A stretch of 64,000 nt of DNA from Armatimonadota bacterium (GCA_031460175.1 JAVKGW010000001.1:271021-335020); one strand, 5' to 3'. Shown: positions 41,564 through 49,784, numbered from the stretch's first letter. Program-made: numbers and translations. The notes: generated by a model not told the origin, from the letters alone.

Positions 41564-43078
41564 GTGCGGAGCCGCGCGCTAAGGGCGCTTTGGGCGATCC
41601 ACCTCATCTTCCTGGTGGTCGGGGTCCCTGGCAGCTGGGGACAGACCGCTCCTGCAGGTCCTAAGCGGGGAGGGATTCTCAGGGTCTCCGATGCCATCCC
41701 GAACACTCCCTTCCTCCCGTGGGAGATGTCCACGGTCTCCATGCCCTCCGTGATGCCCGTCCTGGAGCCTCTGGTGTGGGTGGACCGGCTCGGAAGGGTT
41801 CACCCGGGGCTTGCGGAGCGGTGGGAGATCAGCCCGGATCTCTCCAGCCTCACCCTCTTCCTCCGAAGGGGGGTGCGGTTCCACGACGGGACGGAGTTCA
41901 ACGCGGAGGCGGTCCGGTGGAACCTGGAACGCCAGATCCAGGCAAAGCGGCTGCCCTGGGTGCGGGCGGTGCGGGCCGTGGACCGGTATCGGGTGCGGCT
42001 GGAGCTCGCGGAGTGGGACAACCGCATCCTCAGCGCCCTCTCGGGGCCGGAGGGGCTTGTGGTCTCGCCCGCCTCCGTGGAGCGGCAGGGGGTGGAGGGA
42101 GCCCGGTGGAACCCGGTGGGCACGGGGCCCTTCCGGCTCGTGCGGTTCGAGCGCGGGGTAGGGATGCGGTACCGCCGGTTCGAGGGGTACTGGCAGCCCG
42201 GGAAACCCTACCTGGACGAGATCGAGTACGCCTTCATCGAGGACCTTCAGACGGTACGGGCCGCTTTCCTCGCGGGCCGGCTGGACGTGATCAACGTGGG
42301 ACCCATCCCGGATATCGGCTACTCCCTCGTGCAGATGGGGTATCCCTCCATCACCGGCCGGGTCTCCCCCAACCTCCTCCTCCCCGACAGCGCAAATCCC
42401 TCAAGCCCCTTCGCGGATCCGCGGGTGCGCATGGCCACCTGGCTTGCCCTGGACCGGGAGGGGATTGCCCGGGCCCTGGGCTACGGACGCTACCGGGCGG
42501 AGTACCAGGTCGCGGCGTTTCCATCCCGGGAGTACGACCCCGCGATCCAGGGGCCGAAGCACGACCCGGAGCAGGCGAGGCGTATGCTCGCGGAGGCGGG
42601 ATACTCACAGGGGTTCCGGACCGAGCTCACCTATCCCACAGGCCGCATGCCGGACGTGATGGCCGCCATCCAGCACCAGCTGGGACAGGTGGGGATCCGG
42701 GTAGAGCTCCGGCCCCTCTCCCCGGGCGGGTACGTGGAGCGGATCCAGCGGGGGTGGAACGGGCTTCTCGCCTACGCCCTCGTGTACCAGGCCGACCTCA
42801 TCGACACCCTCGGCACTCACTTCTTCGGCCCCTTCGCCTTCGCCAGCTGGAAGCGGCCTGCGGGCCTAGAACAGGCCTACCGGGAAGCCCGGAAGACCCG
42901 GGCTCCGGAGGTGGCGAAGATGCGACGGCTCAACCGGTTGCTCACCCGGGAGGCGGACCTGATCCCCGTGGTGCACTCCGGCGCCATGTACGTGCTGCAG
43001 CGGTACGTCCGGGACACCTACCACCTCCAGTGGAAGGGGCTGCTGTGGCGGCCCTCAGAGGCCTGGCTGGACCGGTGA
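41564..43078 (+). CDS. ABC transporter solute-binding protein, family 5 (peptide/nickel type)
   Basis: 504 aa with a Sec signal peptide (about 1-26: LWAIHLIFLVVGVPGSWGQ). KRGGILRVSDAIPNTPF, HPGLAERWEISPDLSSLTL, RRGVRFHDGTEFNAEAVRWN and the WNPVGTGPFRLVRF segment are diagnostic of DppA/OppA proteins. It captures a peptide or other small molecule outside the cell. No ABC permease or ATPase genes are adjacent, so the channel is encoded elsewhere. GTG 41564 follows AGGGGGTGAGG. Confidence 0.92.
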   Translation: MRSRALRALWAIHLIFLVVGVPGSWGQTAPAGPKRGGILRVSDAIPNTPFLPWEMSTVSMPSVMPVLEPLVWVDRLGRVHPGLAERWEISPDLSSLTLFLRRGVRFHDGTEFNAEAVRWNLERQIQAKRLPWVRAVRAVDRYRVRLELAEWDNRILSALSGPEGLVVSPASVERQGVEGARWNPVGTGPFRLVRFERGVGMRYRRFEGYWQPGKPYLDEIEYAFIEDLQTVRAAFLAGRLDVINVGPIPDIGYSLVQMGYPSITGRVSPNLLLPDSANPSSPFADPRVRMATWLALDREGIARALGYGRYRAEYQVAAFPSREYDPAIQGPKHDPEQARRMLAEAGYSQGFRTELTYPTGRMPDVMAAIQHQLGQVGIRVELRPLSPGGYVERIQRGWNGLLAYALVYQADLIDTLGTHFFGPFAFASWKRPAGLEQAYREARKTRAPEVAKMRRLNRLLTREADLIPVVHSGAMYVLQRYVRDTYHLQWKGLLWRPSEAWLDR

Positions 43079-43083
43079 CGAGG

Positions 43084-43638
43084 TTACCCCTCTAGCCCCA
43101 GCTCCTGGGCGATGGGCCGGAGGGCCTCCACCACCATGGCGATGTGCTCCTCGAGGGGAATCCCCAGCTCCTCCGCACCCCGCACCAGGTCCTCCCGCCG
43201 CACCCCCCGGGCGAAGGCCCGATCCTTCATCTTCCGGCGCACGGACTCCGGGTCTACGTTCGCCAAGGACTTCCCCTTCACCAGGGCCACCGCGATCACG
43301 AACCCCACCATCTCGTCGCAGGCAAACAGGGCCCGCTCCATGAGGGTCTCCCGCCTTACCCCGGTGTGGTCTCCGTGGGCCAGAACGGCCCGCACCCACG
43401 CCTCCGGGACTCCCCTCCGCCGCAGCTCCTCCGCGGCCACGAAGGGGTGCTCCTGCAGGGAGGGGTGGCGCTCGTAGTCGAGGTCGTGGAGGAGGCCCAC
43501 GATTCCCCAAGCCTCATCATCCTCCCCGAACCTCCGGGCGTATGCCCGCATGGCGGCTTCCACCGCGAGGAGGTGCTTACGCAGGTTCGGACTCTGCACC
43601 CACGCGCACACGAGCTCCCACGCCTCTTCCCGGTTCAC
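43084..43638 (-). CDS. HD-domain hydrolase
   Basis: 184 aa. HLLAVEAAMRAYARRFGED, LLHDLDYERHP and VRAVLAHGDHTG supply the His-Asp metal ligands of HD proteins. Such stand-alone domains are phosphohydrolases of nucleotides or similar small molecules; the substrate is unknown. GTG 43638 has GGAGGGGG upstream and overlaps the M24 stop (GTGA). It is the last gene of the long operon that includes parAB. Confidence 0.82.
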   Translation of the reverse strand: MNREEAWELVCAWVQSPNLRKHLLAVEAAMRAYARRFGEDDEAWGIVGLLHDLDYERHPSLQEHPFVAAEELRRRGVPEAWVRAVLAHGDHTGVRRETLMERALFACDEMVGFVIAVALVKGKSLANVDPESVRRKMKDRAFARGVRREDLVRGAEELGIPLEEHIAMVVEALRPIAQELGLEG

Positions 43639-44867
43639 GCGCCCCCTCCGGAGATCACGAGCTCCATGGGATATCCGCAGAGGTTCACGGGTCGGCCCTC
43701 CTGATCCAATGCCCAGGTATCCTCCAGCCGGACCCCGATGCCCTCCTCGGGGTAGTACAGCCCGGGCTCCAGGGTGAACACCATCCCCGGCTCCAGGACG
43801 TCCTCGTTCCCCGGGTAGTCCGCAAGCCGGGGGAGTTCGTGGACCTCGAGCCCAACCCCGTGGCCCAGGGAGTGGACGTAACCCACCTGCGTGGTGGGAT
43901 CCGATCCCACGGTGGGATGCCCCCTCTCTTCGAAGAAGGCACACGCCCGCTGCTGCAGTTCCCGGCAGGGAATCCCAGGGCGCAGGGCCTCCACCACCGC
44001 CCGGTAACAGTCCAGCACGTCCCGGTACACCCGCCGCAGCCGCTCGGAGGGTTCTCCCACCACCCAGGTGCGGGTCATGTCAAAGCAGTACCCGCCTCCC
44101 GCGGGCCTGGGGAAGATGTCCAGCACGATGGGCTCTCCGGGCCGGAGGAACTGGTCGTCTTCCCCTCGGGAGTGCGGTAACCCCGCCTCCCGCCCCTGGG
44201 AGAGGATGGTCCCGGTGTCCACAAGTCCCTCCTCCGCGAGCCACACCTGGATCCGGCGCTTCACCTCCCCGATGGTCACGGGCTCCCCATGGGACCCCAC
44301 CAGCCGCTCCCCGCTCGGCCGGAGGGTGCGGAGGAGGTCCTCTACCTTCCGCACTACCCGTTGGGTGGCTTGCCCGGTGCGACGGATGGCCTCCACCTCC
44401 TCTGGCTCCTTGGTCATGCGGGCCACGGTCACAAGGGGCCGATCGTACTCCCCCACCACCTCGATCTCCGGGATCCCTTCCGCGATGGCCCGGAGCAGCA
44501 GGTAGGCGGCTCCCCGATCCATCTGCCCGAAGAAGAGGACCCGGCCCTTGACCCCCTCCTCTTCAAAGACCCTCCGCAGCAGGGCCACCTGGGCCCGCAG
44601 GAGATCCCCGCCCGCCTCCTCCAGCAGCTGCTTGAAATTGTAGAGGCCGAGATTGCGGGTCCTTAGTCCCGTCTTTTCCGCCTCCCCGCGTTCCATGGTG
44701 CCGTGGCACAGGACCGGTGACCCTCCCCGCCGGTGGATGTAGATGGCCCCCGCGTGGATGGGCGCCCCCCGCATCAGGTAGAACAGATTCGGGTCCTCAT
44801 CCCCGCCCATCCCCACCAGGGCCTCGTACCCCCGCTCCGCCATGAGCCGTTCGAGGTCCGATCGCAC
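43635..44867 (-). CDS. M24-family metallopeptidase (Xaa-Pro aminopeptidase-like)
   Basis: 410 aa. An N-terminal creatinase-like domain (1-150) precedes a pita-bread domain with all five metal ligands visible: Asp in VLDIFP, Asp in CFDMTRTW, His in SLGHGVGLEVHE, Glu in FTLEPGLY and Glu in GVRLEDTW. It removes N-terminal residues next to proline or related substrates. GTG 44867 has GGAGG upstream and starts 33 nt after parB, with a parS-like palindrome in between. Confidence 0.92.
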   Translation of the reverse strand: MRSDLERLMAERGYEALVGMGGDEDPNLFYLMRGAPIHAGAIYIHRRGGSPVLCHGTMERGEAEKTGLRTRNLGLYNFKQLLEEAGGDLLRAQVALLRRVFEEEGVKGRVLFFGQMDRGAAYLLLRAIAEGIPEIEVVGEYDRPLVTVARMTKEPEEVEAIRRTGQATQRVVRKVEDLLRTLRPSGERLVGSHGEPVTIGEVKRRIQVWLAEEGLVDTGTILSQGREAGLPHSRGEDDQFLRPGEPIVLDIFPRPAGGGYCFDMTRTWVVGEPSERLRRVYRDVLDCYRAVVEALRPGIPCRELQQRACAFFEERGHPTVGSDPTTQVGYVHSLGHGVGLEVHELPRLADYPGNEDVLEPGMVFTLEPGLYYPEEGIGVRLEDTWALDQEGRPVNLCGYPMELVISGGGA

Positions 44868-44882
44868 ATCCGCCTCCGAAAA

Positions 44883-44898
44883 TATTTCTCGAGAAATA
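44883..44898. promoter_or_regulatory. Probable parS centromere site (1)
   Basis: TATTTCTCGAGAAATA is a perfect 16-bp palindrome 2 nt after parB. It follows the general parS plan (TGTTTCACGTGAAACA in Bacillus) with A/T changes at positions 2 and 15 and a CTCGAG core. The same plan recurs at 46537-46552, on the other side of parAB. ParB should load here. Confidence 0.83.
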
Positions 44899-44900
44899 CC

Positions 44901-45761
44901 CTAGCCGGATCCTCCCAGGAGGAGGTCGCAGAGCCGGGCCAGGTCCTCCTCGGAGTAGAACTCGATCTCCAAGACCCCCTTGCGGCGTCCCTGCCGGAGC
45001 CGCACCTGGGTCCCTAGCTTTTCCCGCAAGGCCTCCAGTACCGCCTCCAGGTCGGGGTCCAGGCGACTGGCTCTGGGGGCCTTGGAGCGCCTTCGGTCCT
45101 CCCGGGCGATGCGCTCTTGAAGGGCCCGCACCGACAGCCCCTCCTCTAGGGCAGCCCGCCACAACCGCTCCCGGACCACGGGATCCTCTACCGTCAGGAG
45201 CAGCCGGCCGTGGGCCTCCGTGAGCCTTCCCTCCTCGAGGCTGCGGAGCACGGGCTCGGGGAGGGTCAGCAGCCGCAGGGCATTGGCCACCGCGGGCTGG
45301 CTCAGGCCCACCGCCTCCGCCACCTGCCGCTGGGTGAGCCCGAACTCGTTCAGCAGCCGGTGAAAGGCTCGGGCCCGCTCCACGGGGTTCAGATCCTCCC
45401 GCTGGAGGTTCTCCACGAGGGCCACCTGGAGGGCCTGGGCGTCCGAGAGGGGACGCACCAGGGCCGGGATCTGCTTCAGGCCTGCCAGGACCGCGGCCCG
45501 CCACCGCCGCTCCCCGGCCACGAGCTCGTACTCCCCTCCCACGGGCCGCACGAGCACGGGCTGCAGGACGCCGTGCGCCCGGACGGAGGCCACGAGGTCT
45601 TCCAGGGATTCCTGGGCGATCTCCCGACGGGGCTGGATCCGGCTCGGCCGGATCCGATCCACGGGCAAAAGCTCCACGGGCTCCCCACGATCGCCCCCTC
45701 CGGCCCCCGGGATCAGGGCCCCAAGCCCTCTCCCGAGCCCCCTTTTCTGCCGCTCAGCCAT
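44901..45761 (-). CDS. parB: Chromosome partition protein ParB (Spo0J)
   Basis: 286 aa. The CTPase/ParB motif GERRWRA is at 83-89, preceded by the Arg-rich N-terminus (RGLGRGLGALIPGA) that contacts ParA. VENLQREDLNPVERARAF and the HTH FGLTQRQVAEAVGLSQPAVANAL bind parS. The C-terminal dimerisation domain ends the protein. ATG 45761 follows GGAGGAG and overlaps parA by 8 nt. ParB loads at parS and spreads as a CTP-dependent clamp to segregate the origin. Confidence 0.97.
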   Translation of the reverse strand: MAERQKRGLGRGLGALIPGAGGGDRGEPVELLPVDRIRPSRIQPRREIAQESLEDLVASVRAHGVLQPVLVRPVGGEYELVAGERRWRAAVLAGLKQIPALVRPLSDAQALQVALVENLQREDLNPVERARAFHRLLNEFGLTQRQVAEAVGLSQPAVANALRLLTLPEPVLRSLEEGRLTEAHGRLLLTVEDPVVRERLWRAALEEGLSVRALQERIAREDRRRSKAPRASRLDPDLEAVLEALREKLGTQVRLRQGRRKGVLEIEFYSEEDLARLCDLLLGGSG

Positions 45762-46536
45762 CCCTCTCCTCCCTCCAAAGCCGCCACGCCACCTCCTCCG
45801 CCAGGGCCTCATAGGCCAGGGCACCCCGGGAATGCGGATCGTACAGGAAGATGGGCTGCCCGTGGCTTGGAGCCTCCGCGAGCCGCACCGTGCGAGGGAT
45901 CACGGTTCGGAAGACCTCCTCCCCGAAGAAGGCCCGGACCTCCCGGGCTACCTGCTCGCTGAGGTTTGTGCGCGGGTCGTACATGGTGAGCACCACCCCT
46001 CCCAGGCGGAGCTGGGGGTTCAGGGATCCCCGGACAAGCTCCAGGGTGCGCAGGAGCAAGGAGAGGCCCTCGAGGGCGTAGTACTCGCACTGGATGGGCA
46101 GTAGGGCCCGGTCCGCGGCCACCAGGGCGTTGAGGGTCAGAAGTCCCAGGGAGGGGGGGCAATCCACCACCACGAGGTCGTAGCGGTCCCGCAGACCTTC
46201 CAGGGCCTCCCGGAGCCTCTCCGCGCGGTCCTCCTCCACCGCGAGCTCCACCTCCGCGCCCGCGAGCTCCACGGTGCTGGGAGCCACCTCCAGCCCTCCC
46301 ACCGCGGTGGGCAGGAGGACGGCCCGGAGGGGAAGGCGCCGGAGGAGGACGTCGTAGACGGAGGCCCGGAGCCGGTCCTTGGGGATGCCGAGGCCGCTCG
46401 TGGCATTCCCCTGGGGGTCCATGTCCACCAGCAGGACCTTGCGACCCCTGCGGGCCAGGGCCGCGGAGAGGTTGAGGGCAGTGGTGGACTTCCCCACCCC
46501 CCCTTTCTGGTTCACCACCGCCAGCACCACCGCCAT
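45754..46536 (-). CDS. parA: Chromosome partition ATPase ParA (Soj)
   Basis: 260 aa. It begins MAVVLAVVNQKGGVGKSTTA, the deviant Walker A motif of ParA, with VLLVDMDPQGNATSGLG and YDLVVVDCPPSLGLLTL as the other nucleotide motifs. It forms the DNA-bound gradient used by ParB-parS. The ATG (46536) directly abuts a parS-like palindrome and overlaps the rsmG stop (TAATG). There is no good ribosome site, so translation is probably coupled to rsmG and could be blocked by bound ParB at the DNA level. Confidence 0.97.
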   Translation of the reverse strand: MAVVLAVVNQKGGVGKSTTALNLSAALARRGRKVLLVDMDPQGNATSGLGIPKDRLRASVYDVLLRRLPLRAVLLPTAVGGLEVAPSTVELAGAEVELAVEEDRAERLREALEGLRDRYDLVVVDCPPSLGLLTLNALVAADRALLPIQCEYYALEGLSLLLRTLELVRGSLNPQLRLGGVVLTMYDPRTNLSEQVAREVRAFFGEEVFRTVIPRTVRLAEAPSHGQPIFLYDPHSRGALAYEALAEEVAWRLWREERDG

Positions 46537-47147
46537 TATTTCCCGGGAAATACCGCGGCCCGCCGGACCTTTCCCGGAGCCCAGGGGATCGCCCGCTCTA
46601 CCACCCACGTCCCCTCCGGGGTCTCCGCCTCCGGTGCGAGGGGGACGAAGATGCGGCCGCCCGGCCGCACGAGGCCTTGCGCGAGCTTGCGGACCACCGG
46701 GGGAGGGGCCACGGCCCTGGCCACCACGAGGTCGTATCGGTGGTGGTGCTCGGGCATCCGGCCCGCCTCCTCCGCGGTCCGGGCCAACACCTCCGCGTTG
46801 GGCACGCCCAGCTCCAGCACCGCCCGTTCGAGGAAGGCAGCCCGTTTCTGCCTGGGCTCTAAGAGGGTTAACCAGAGATCCGGCCGGGCCATGGCCCACA
46901 CAAGTCCCGGGAATCCCGCGCCGCTGCCCACGTCCGCCACCTGGGACCCGTAGGGGGGATCTGCCATGGCGAGGAGGAGGAGGCTATCGAGCAGGTGGCG
47001 TTCCACCAGGTCCTCCCGGGGCGCGGGAGCCACCAGGTCCACCCGCACGTTCCACGCCATCACCAGATCCAGGTGTCTCTCCAGCTTCTGCAGCTGCGCC
47101 GGGTCCAACGCGAGGCCCAGGGCAGTCGCGGCCTCCTCAGGCGTCAT
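46536..47147 (-). CDS. rsmG: 16S rRNA (guanine-527-N7) methyltransferase RsmG
   Basis: 203 aa. VADVGSGAGFPGLVWAMARP is the AdoMet-binding motif, EPRQKRAAFLERAVLELGV and YDLVVARAVAPPPVV are the other RsmG signatures. It methylates G527 of 16S rRNA with AdoMet. Position before parA is the classical gidB-soj order. ATG 47147 overlaps the jag stop; its own last codons are part of a parS-like palindrome. Confidence 0.95.
   Translation of the reverse strand: MTPEEAATALGLALDPAQLQKLERHLDLVMAWNVRVDLVAPAPREDLVERHLLDSLLLLAMADPPYGSQVADVGSGAGFPGLVWAMARPDLWLTLLEPRQKRAAFLERAVLELGVPNAEVLARTAEEAGRMPEHHHRYDLVVARAVAPPPVVRKLAQGLVRPGGRIFVPLAPEAETPEGTWVVERAIPWAPGKVRRAAVFPGK
46537..46552. promoter_or_regulatory. 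Probable parS centromere site (2), inside the end of rsmG
   Basis: TATTTCCCGGGAAATA is a perfect 16-bp palindrome that encodes the last residues of RsmG (FPGK and stop) and ends at the parA start codon. With 44883-44898 it gives the consensus TATTTCYCGRGAAATA. Its place suggests both centromere function and possible autoregulation of parAB. Confidence 0.83.
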
Positions 47148-47820
47148 GGGGCGTGGCTCGGGGTCTCCGGGCCGATCGCCTTCCTCCTGGACGGGTCCGC
47201 TTCCGGGGCTCCACCACCACGTGGCGATCCCTGCCCTCCCCCTCGCTGTGGGTGGTCACCTCCGGGTGGGAGGCCAGGGCCGTGTGCACGATCCTGCGCT
47301 CCCTGGGATCCATGGGCGGGAGGTGGACGGCCCGGCCCTCCCGGACCGCCCGCTGGGCGGCCCGCTGCGCCATGGCCAGTAGAGAGGACCGGCGGCGCTC
47401 CCGATACCCTGCCGCGTCCACCTCCACGGGCACCGCCCGACCCACCGCCCGATGCACCAGGAGGGAGAGCACCGTCTCGAAGGCCTGCAGCCCCCTTCCG
47501 TGGCGACCGATGAGGGCCGCTAGGTCCTCCCCCTCCACCTCTACGGTCACCCCCTGGTCCACCTGTCGGGCGCGTACCGTGCCATCCAGCCCCATGTGCC
47601 GCAAGAGGGTCTGGGCGATCTCCGCGGCCCGATCCACCTCGGGGTTGGTGCTCTTCGGCACCAACCGAACCCGCGCCTCCCTGCCTCCAAGCCCCAGGAA
47701 TCCCCTGGAGCCCTCGTCCAGGATCTCGATCTCCGCCTCCTCCCGGGAAAGCCCGGACAGGCGCAGCGCGGCCTCGATGGCCTCCTCCACGGTGCGACCC
47801 GATCCGATGAACTCCCTCAC
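47137..47820 (-). CDS. jag: RNA-binding protein Jag/KhpB
   Basis: 227 aa. A Jag N-domain (1-50: EFIGSGRTVEEAIEAALRL, GFLGLGGREARVRL) is followed by a KH domain (about 75-140, with GRHGRGLQAFE) and an R3H domain (about 145-205, with RERRIVHTALASHPEV). It binds RNA and in Bacillota affects cell division and sporulation with KhpA. GTG 47820 overlaps the yidC stop (GTGA). The basic C-terminal tail RKRTRPGGRRSARRP is unstructured. Confidence 0.94.
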   Translation of the reverse strand: MREFIGSGRTVEEAIEAALRLSGLSREEAEIEILDEGSRGFLGLGGREARVRLVPKSTNPEVDRAAEIAQTLLRHMGLDGTVRARQVDQGVTVEVEGEDLAALIGRHGRGLQAFETVLSLLVHRAVGRAVPVEVDAAGYRERRRSSLLAMAQRAAQRAVREGRAVHLPPMDPRERRIVHTALASHPEVTTHSEGEGRDRHVVVEPRKRTRPGGRRSARRPRATPHDA

Positions 47821-48572
47821 GCTCCCCTCGCCTCCGCTTCCGTGCTCTTCCGTCTCCGGCGACCCCCCGCGGGGGCCTCTCCCTGGGGCTTTTTCTGCGG
47901 CTTCGGGAGCCCCACCACGGAGACGTACTCGGCTACGTAGGCCACCGTGGACACGAACCAGTACAGGGAGAGCCCCACGGGGAAGTTCAGACTGAAGTAC
48001 CCGATGAGGAAGGGCATGAACAGGAACATGCGGGATTGCTGGGGATCCGTCACGGAGACCCGCTGCTGGAAGTAGGTGCTGGCGCCGATGAGCACGGGCA
48101 CGAGGGCATAGGCCACCACCGCGGGGATCCCGTACTTTCCCGGGTCCCCCAACACGGTGATGGGGTGCACCAGCAGGTCCCACGGCCCGAAGGGCACGGT
48201 CTTGAGGGCCTCCCCCGTCCGGGAGATGAAGTGGGCGGGGTCGCTGAGCACCCGATACAGGGCAAACAGCACGGGCATCTGGAGGAGCATGGGTAGACAC
48301 CCCCCGAAGGGGTTGACCCCATGGGCCCGGTACAGATCCATCATCTCCCGGTTGAGGCGCTGGGGGTCGTCCCGGTACTTCCGCTGGAGGGCCTGGATGT
48401 GGGGCTGGAGCTTCTGCATCTCCTTCATGGAGCGCAGCTGCTTGCGGGTGAGGGGGTGCAGGACCAGCTTCACCGCGAGGGTAAGGAGGATGATGGCCCA
48501 CCCGTAGGAGCCCGTGATCCCGTAGAAGAACTGCAGGGCATGGTTCAGCTGTGCCACGAGCCAAGCGAACAC
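47817..48572 (-). CDS. yidC: Membrane protein insertase YidC (short, Bacillota type)
   Basis: 251 aa. The Oxa1-like core has about five hydrophobic helices; WAIILLTLAVKLVLHPLTRK holds the conserved Arg region and RAHGVNPFGGCLPMLLQMPV is a family signature. There is no large extracytoplasmic P1 domain. No SpoIIIJ-type lipobox is visible. It inserts membrane proteins alone or with SecYEG. The basic tail (PKPQKKPQG, RRRRKSTE) probably binds ribosomes. GTG 48572 follows GGAGGAG at 5 nt. Confidence 0.95.
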   Translation of the reverse strand: MFAWLVAQLNHALQFFYGITGSYGWAIILLTLAVKLVLHPLTRKQLRSMKEMQKLQPHIQALQRKYRDDPQRLNREMMDLYRAHGVNPFGGCLPMLLQMPVLFALYRVLSDPAHFISRTGEALKTVPFGPWDLLVHPITVLGDPGKYGIPAVVAYALVPVLIGASTYFQQRVSVTDPQQSRMFLFMPFLIGYFSLNFPVGLSLYWFVSTVAYVAEYVSVVGLPKPQKKPQGEAPAGGRRRRKSTEAEARGA

Positions 48573-48592
48573 CGTTCTCCTCCTGCCCGGTG

Positions 48593-48811
48593 CTAGGGCA
48601 CCGGGTCGTATCCCCCGGGATGAAAGGGGTGGCAGCGGCTGAGCCGGCGGAGGGCGAGCCAGGCGCCCCGAAGGGGGCCGTGGGCCTGGATGGCCTGCGC
48701 CGCGTACTCCGAGCAAGAGGGCACGAACCGGCATGTGCGGGGCAGGAGCGGGGAAATGAGGCGCTGGTAGGCCCGGATCCCGAGGATGAGCAAGTTCCCC
48801 ACTAGCCGCAC
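48593..48811 (-). CDS. yidD: Membrane protein insertion efficiency factor YidD
   Basis: 72 aa. [54 protein letters not shown] and GGYDPVP form the complete YidD family pattern including its conserved Cys residues. It is a small membrane-associated protein that helps YidC. GTG 48811 overlaps the rnpA stop by 10 nt, with GAGAGGG upstream. Confidence 0.94.
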   Translation of the reverse strand: MRLVGNLLILGIRAYQRLISPLLPRTCRFVPSCSEYAAQAIQAHGPLRGAWLALRRLSRCHPFHPGGYDPVP

Positions 48812-49341
48812 CGTGCACCCTCTCTCAGGCCGGCGGGTTCCAAGGCCCCGCCCGAGCCCAGCAGCTTGGTCAGCTCCGCCCGCAGCCCTTCCCAACTGGC
48901 CTGGGCGGCCTGGCTGCGGGCCACCACCACCACCTCCTGGTCGGGCCGCAGGGGCAGGAGCCTCAGGATCTCCCGGATCCTGCGCCGGAGCCGGTTGCGC
49001 ACCACCGCCTTCCCAACCTTTCGTCCCACGGAGATCCCCACCCGCGTGGGCCCGGGCCGCACCCGCCGGTAGACGACCACCAGGTTTCCCGCGAACCGCC
49101 TCCCTTCCGCGTACACCGCCTGGAACTCCCGGGGTTTCCGCAGGGTGGGCCACGGGCTTAACCGGCCGCGGGGAGGGGTCTTCAGACAGACAGCCGCTTG
49201 CGACCCTTCTGCCGCCTCCGCTTGAGGACGTTCCGTCCCCCGGGCGTCCGCATCCGCACCAGGAACCCGTGGGTCCGCTTGCGCTTCCGACGCTTCGGCT
49301 GGTACGTCCGCTTCAAGGACTCCCTCCTCCTCCGGCTTCAT
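48802..49341 (-). CDS. rnpA: RNase P protein component with N-terminal extension enclosing rpmH
   Basis: The RnpA core (about 60-165) has [38 protein letters not shown] and [11 protein letters not shown], including the RNR motif. It is the protein subunit that helps the RNA cleave tRNA 5' leaders. No ATG, GTG or TTG occurs in this frame between the rpmH stop and the core; the nearest standard start is ATG 49341, which makes a 179-aa protein whose first 52 or so codons overlap all of rpmH in another frame. A CTG near 49186 is the only late alternative. Nested rpmH-rnpA is known from Thermus. GGGAGG lies very close (1 nt) to ATG 49341. Confidence 0.88.
   Translation of the reverse strand: MKPEEEGVLEADVPAEASEAQADPRVPGADADARGTERPQAEAAEGSQAAVCLKTPPRGRLSPWPTLRKPREFQAVYAEGRRFAGNLVVVYRRVRPGPTRVGISVGRKVGKAVVRNRLRRRIREILRLLPLRPDQEVVVVARSQAAQASWEGLRAELTKLLGSGGALEPAGLREGARCG
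49182..49316 (-). CDS. rpmH: 50S ribosomal protein L34
   Basis: 44 aa: [19 protein letters not shown], then [19 protein letters not shown] and KRLSV, a full-length basic L34. The start is TTG 49316, preceded by GGAGGG at 5 nt, and the stop is TGA 49184-49182. The whole gene lies inside the rnpA frame (offset +1), so both messages and protein start choices are intertwined. Confidence 0.95.
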   Translation of the reverse strand: MKRTYQPKRRKRKRTHGFLVRMRTPGGRNVLKRRRQKGRKRLSV

Positions 49342-49368
49342 ACCTCCCACCCCACGCGGGCCCCGCAT

Positions 49369-49374
49369 AGTATA
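49369..49374 (-). promoter_or_regulatory. Extended -10 promoter for rpmH-rnpA
   Basis: TATACT with an upstream TG one base away (TGC-TATACT) is an extended -10 element about 28 nt before the rnpA ATG. No good -35 is seen at 17 nt, which is usual for the extended type. Together with the plus-strand promoter it makes oriC a divergent region. Confidence 0.6.
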
Positions 49375-49395
49375 GCATCCCCAGGCCCCATGGTC

Positions 49396-49562
49396 TGTGG
49401 ACAGGGTGTGGACAACCCCTCGGTTTTCCACAACTTTTCCGATCCCCCGACCCGTACCCGTGGGGGAAAGGGTGGCCCTCCCGGCATCGGACCGGGTTCG
49501 GCTTCCCGGGAGGGGGTGGGGCCGGGAGAATTATCAACAGGTTTTTCACGGTCTGTGGATAA
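49396..49562. other. oriC: Replication origin region, left DnaA-box cluster
   Basis: The gene-free stretch 49342-49784 contains DnaA-box-like 9-mers: TGTGGACAG (49396-49404), TGTGGACAA (49407-49415), TTTTCCACA (49424-49432), TTATCAACA (49531-49539) and TGTGGATAA (49554-49562). The last is a perfect TTATCCACA box on the minus strand. The stretch between 49530 and 49565 is locally AT-richer and could be where strands open. Apart from two promoters nothing else is recognised. Transcription diverges from here, as expected at oriC. Confidence 0.85.
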
Positions 49563-49657
49563 CTTCCGACACCCGCGGTACCATAGCGGTTGCGGGCGGT
49601 GGTGCGGGGATGAAAGCCCGGGTTTTCCTGCCGACCTGGCACGGTTTCCGGGGTCTT

Positions 49658-49686
49658 TTGACAGCCTTCCCCAACACGGGAAGAAT
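49658..49686 (+). promoter_or_regulatory. Sigma-A-type promoter of the GHKL-dnaA operon
   Basis: Perfect TTGACA (49658-49663), 17-nt spacer, AAGAAT (49681-49686). It predicts a start near 49693 and a leader of about 90 nt before ATG 49785. dnaA itself has no separate promoter in the coding region before it that I can see. Confidence 0.7.
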
Positions 49687-49784
49687 CCCGGTGGAAAGGG
49701 GCGAAAGGGATGGCTGGGGGAGTCCGGGAGGAGGAATCGGCCCGGGGCCGTGCAATTGATCCCACTCGCCACCGGGGTGAGCAG

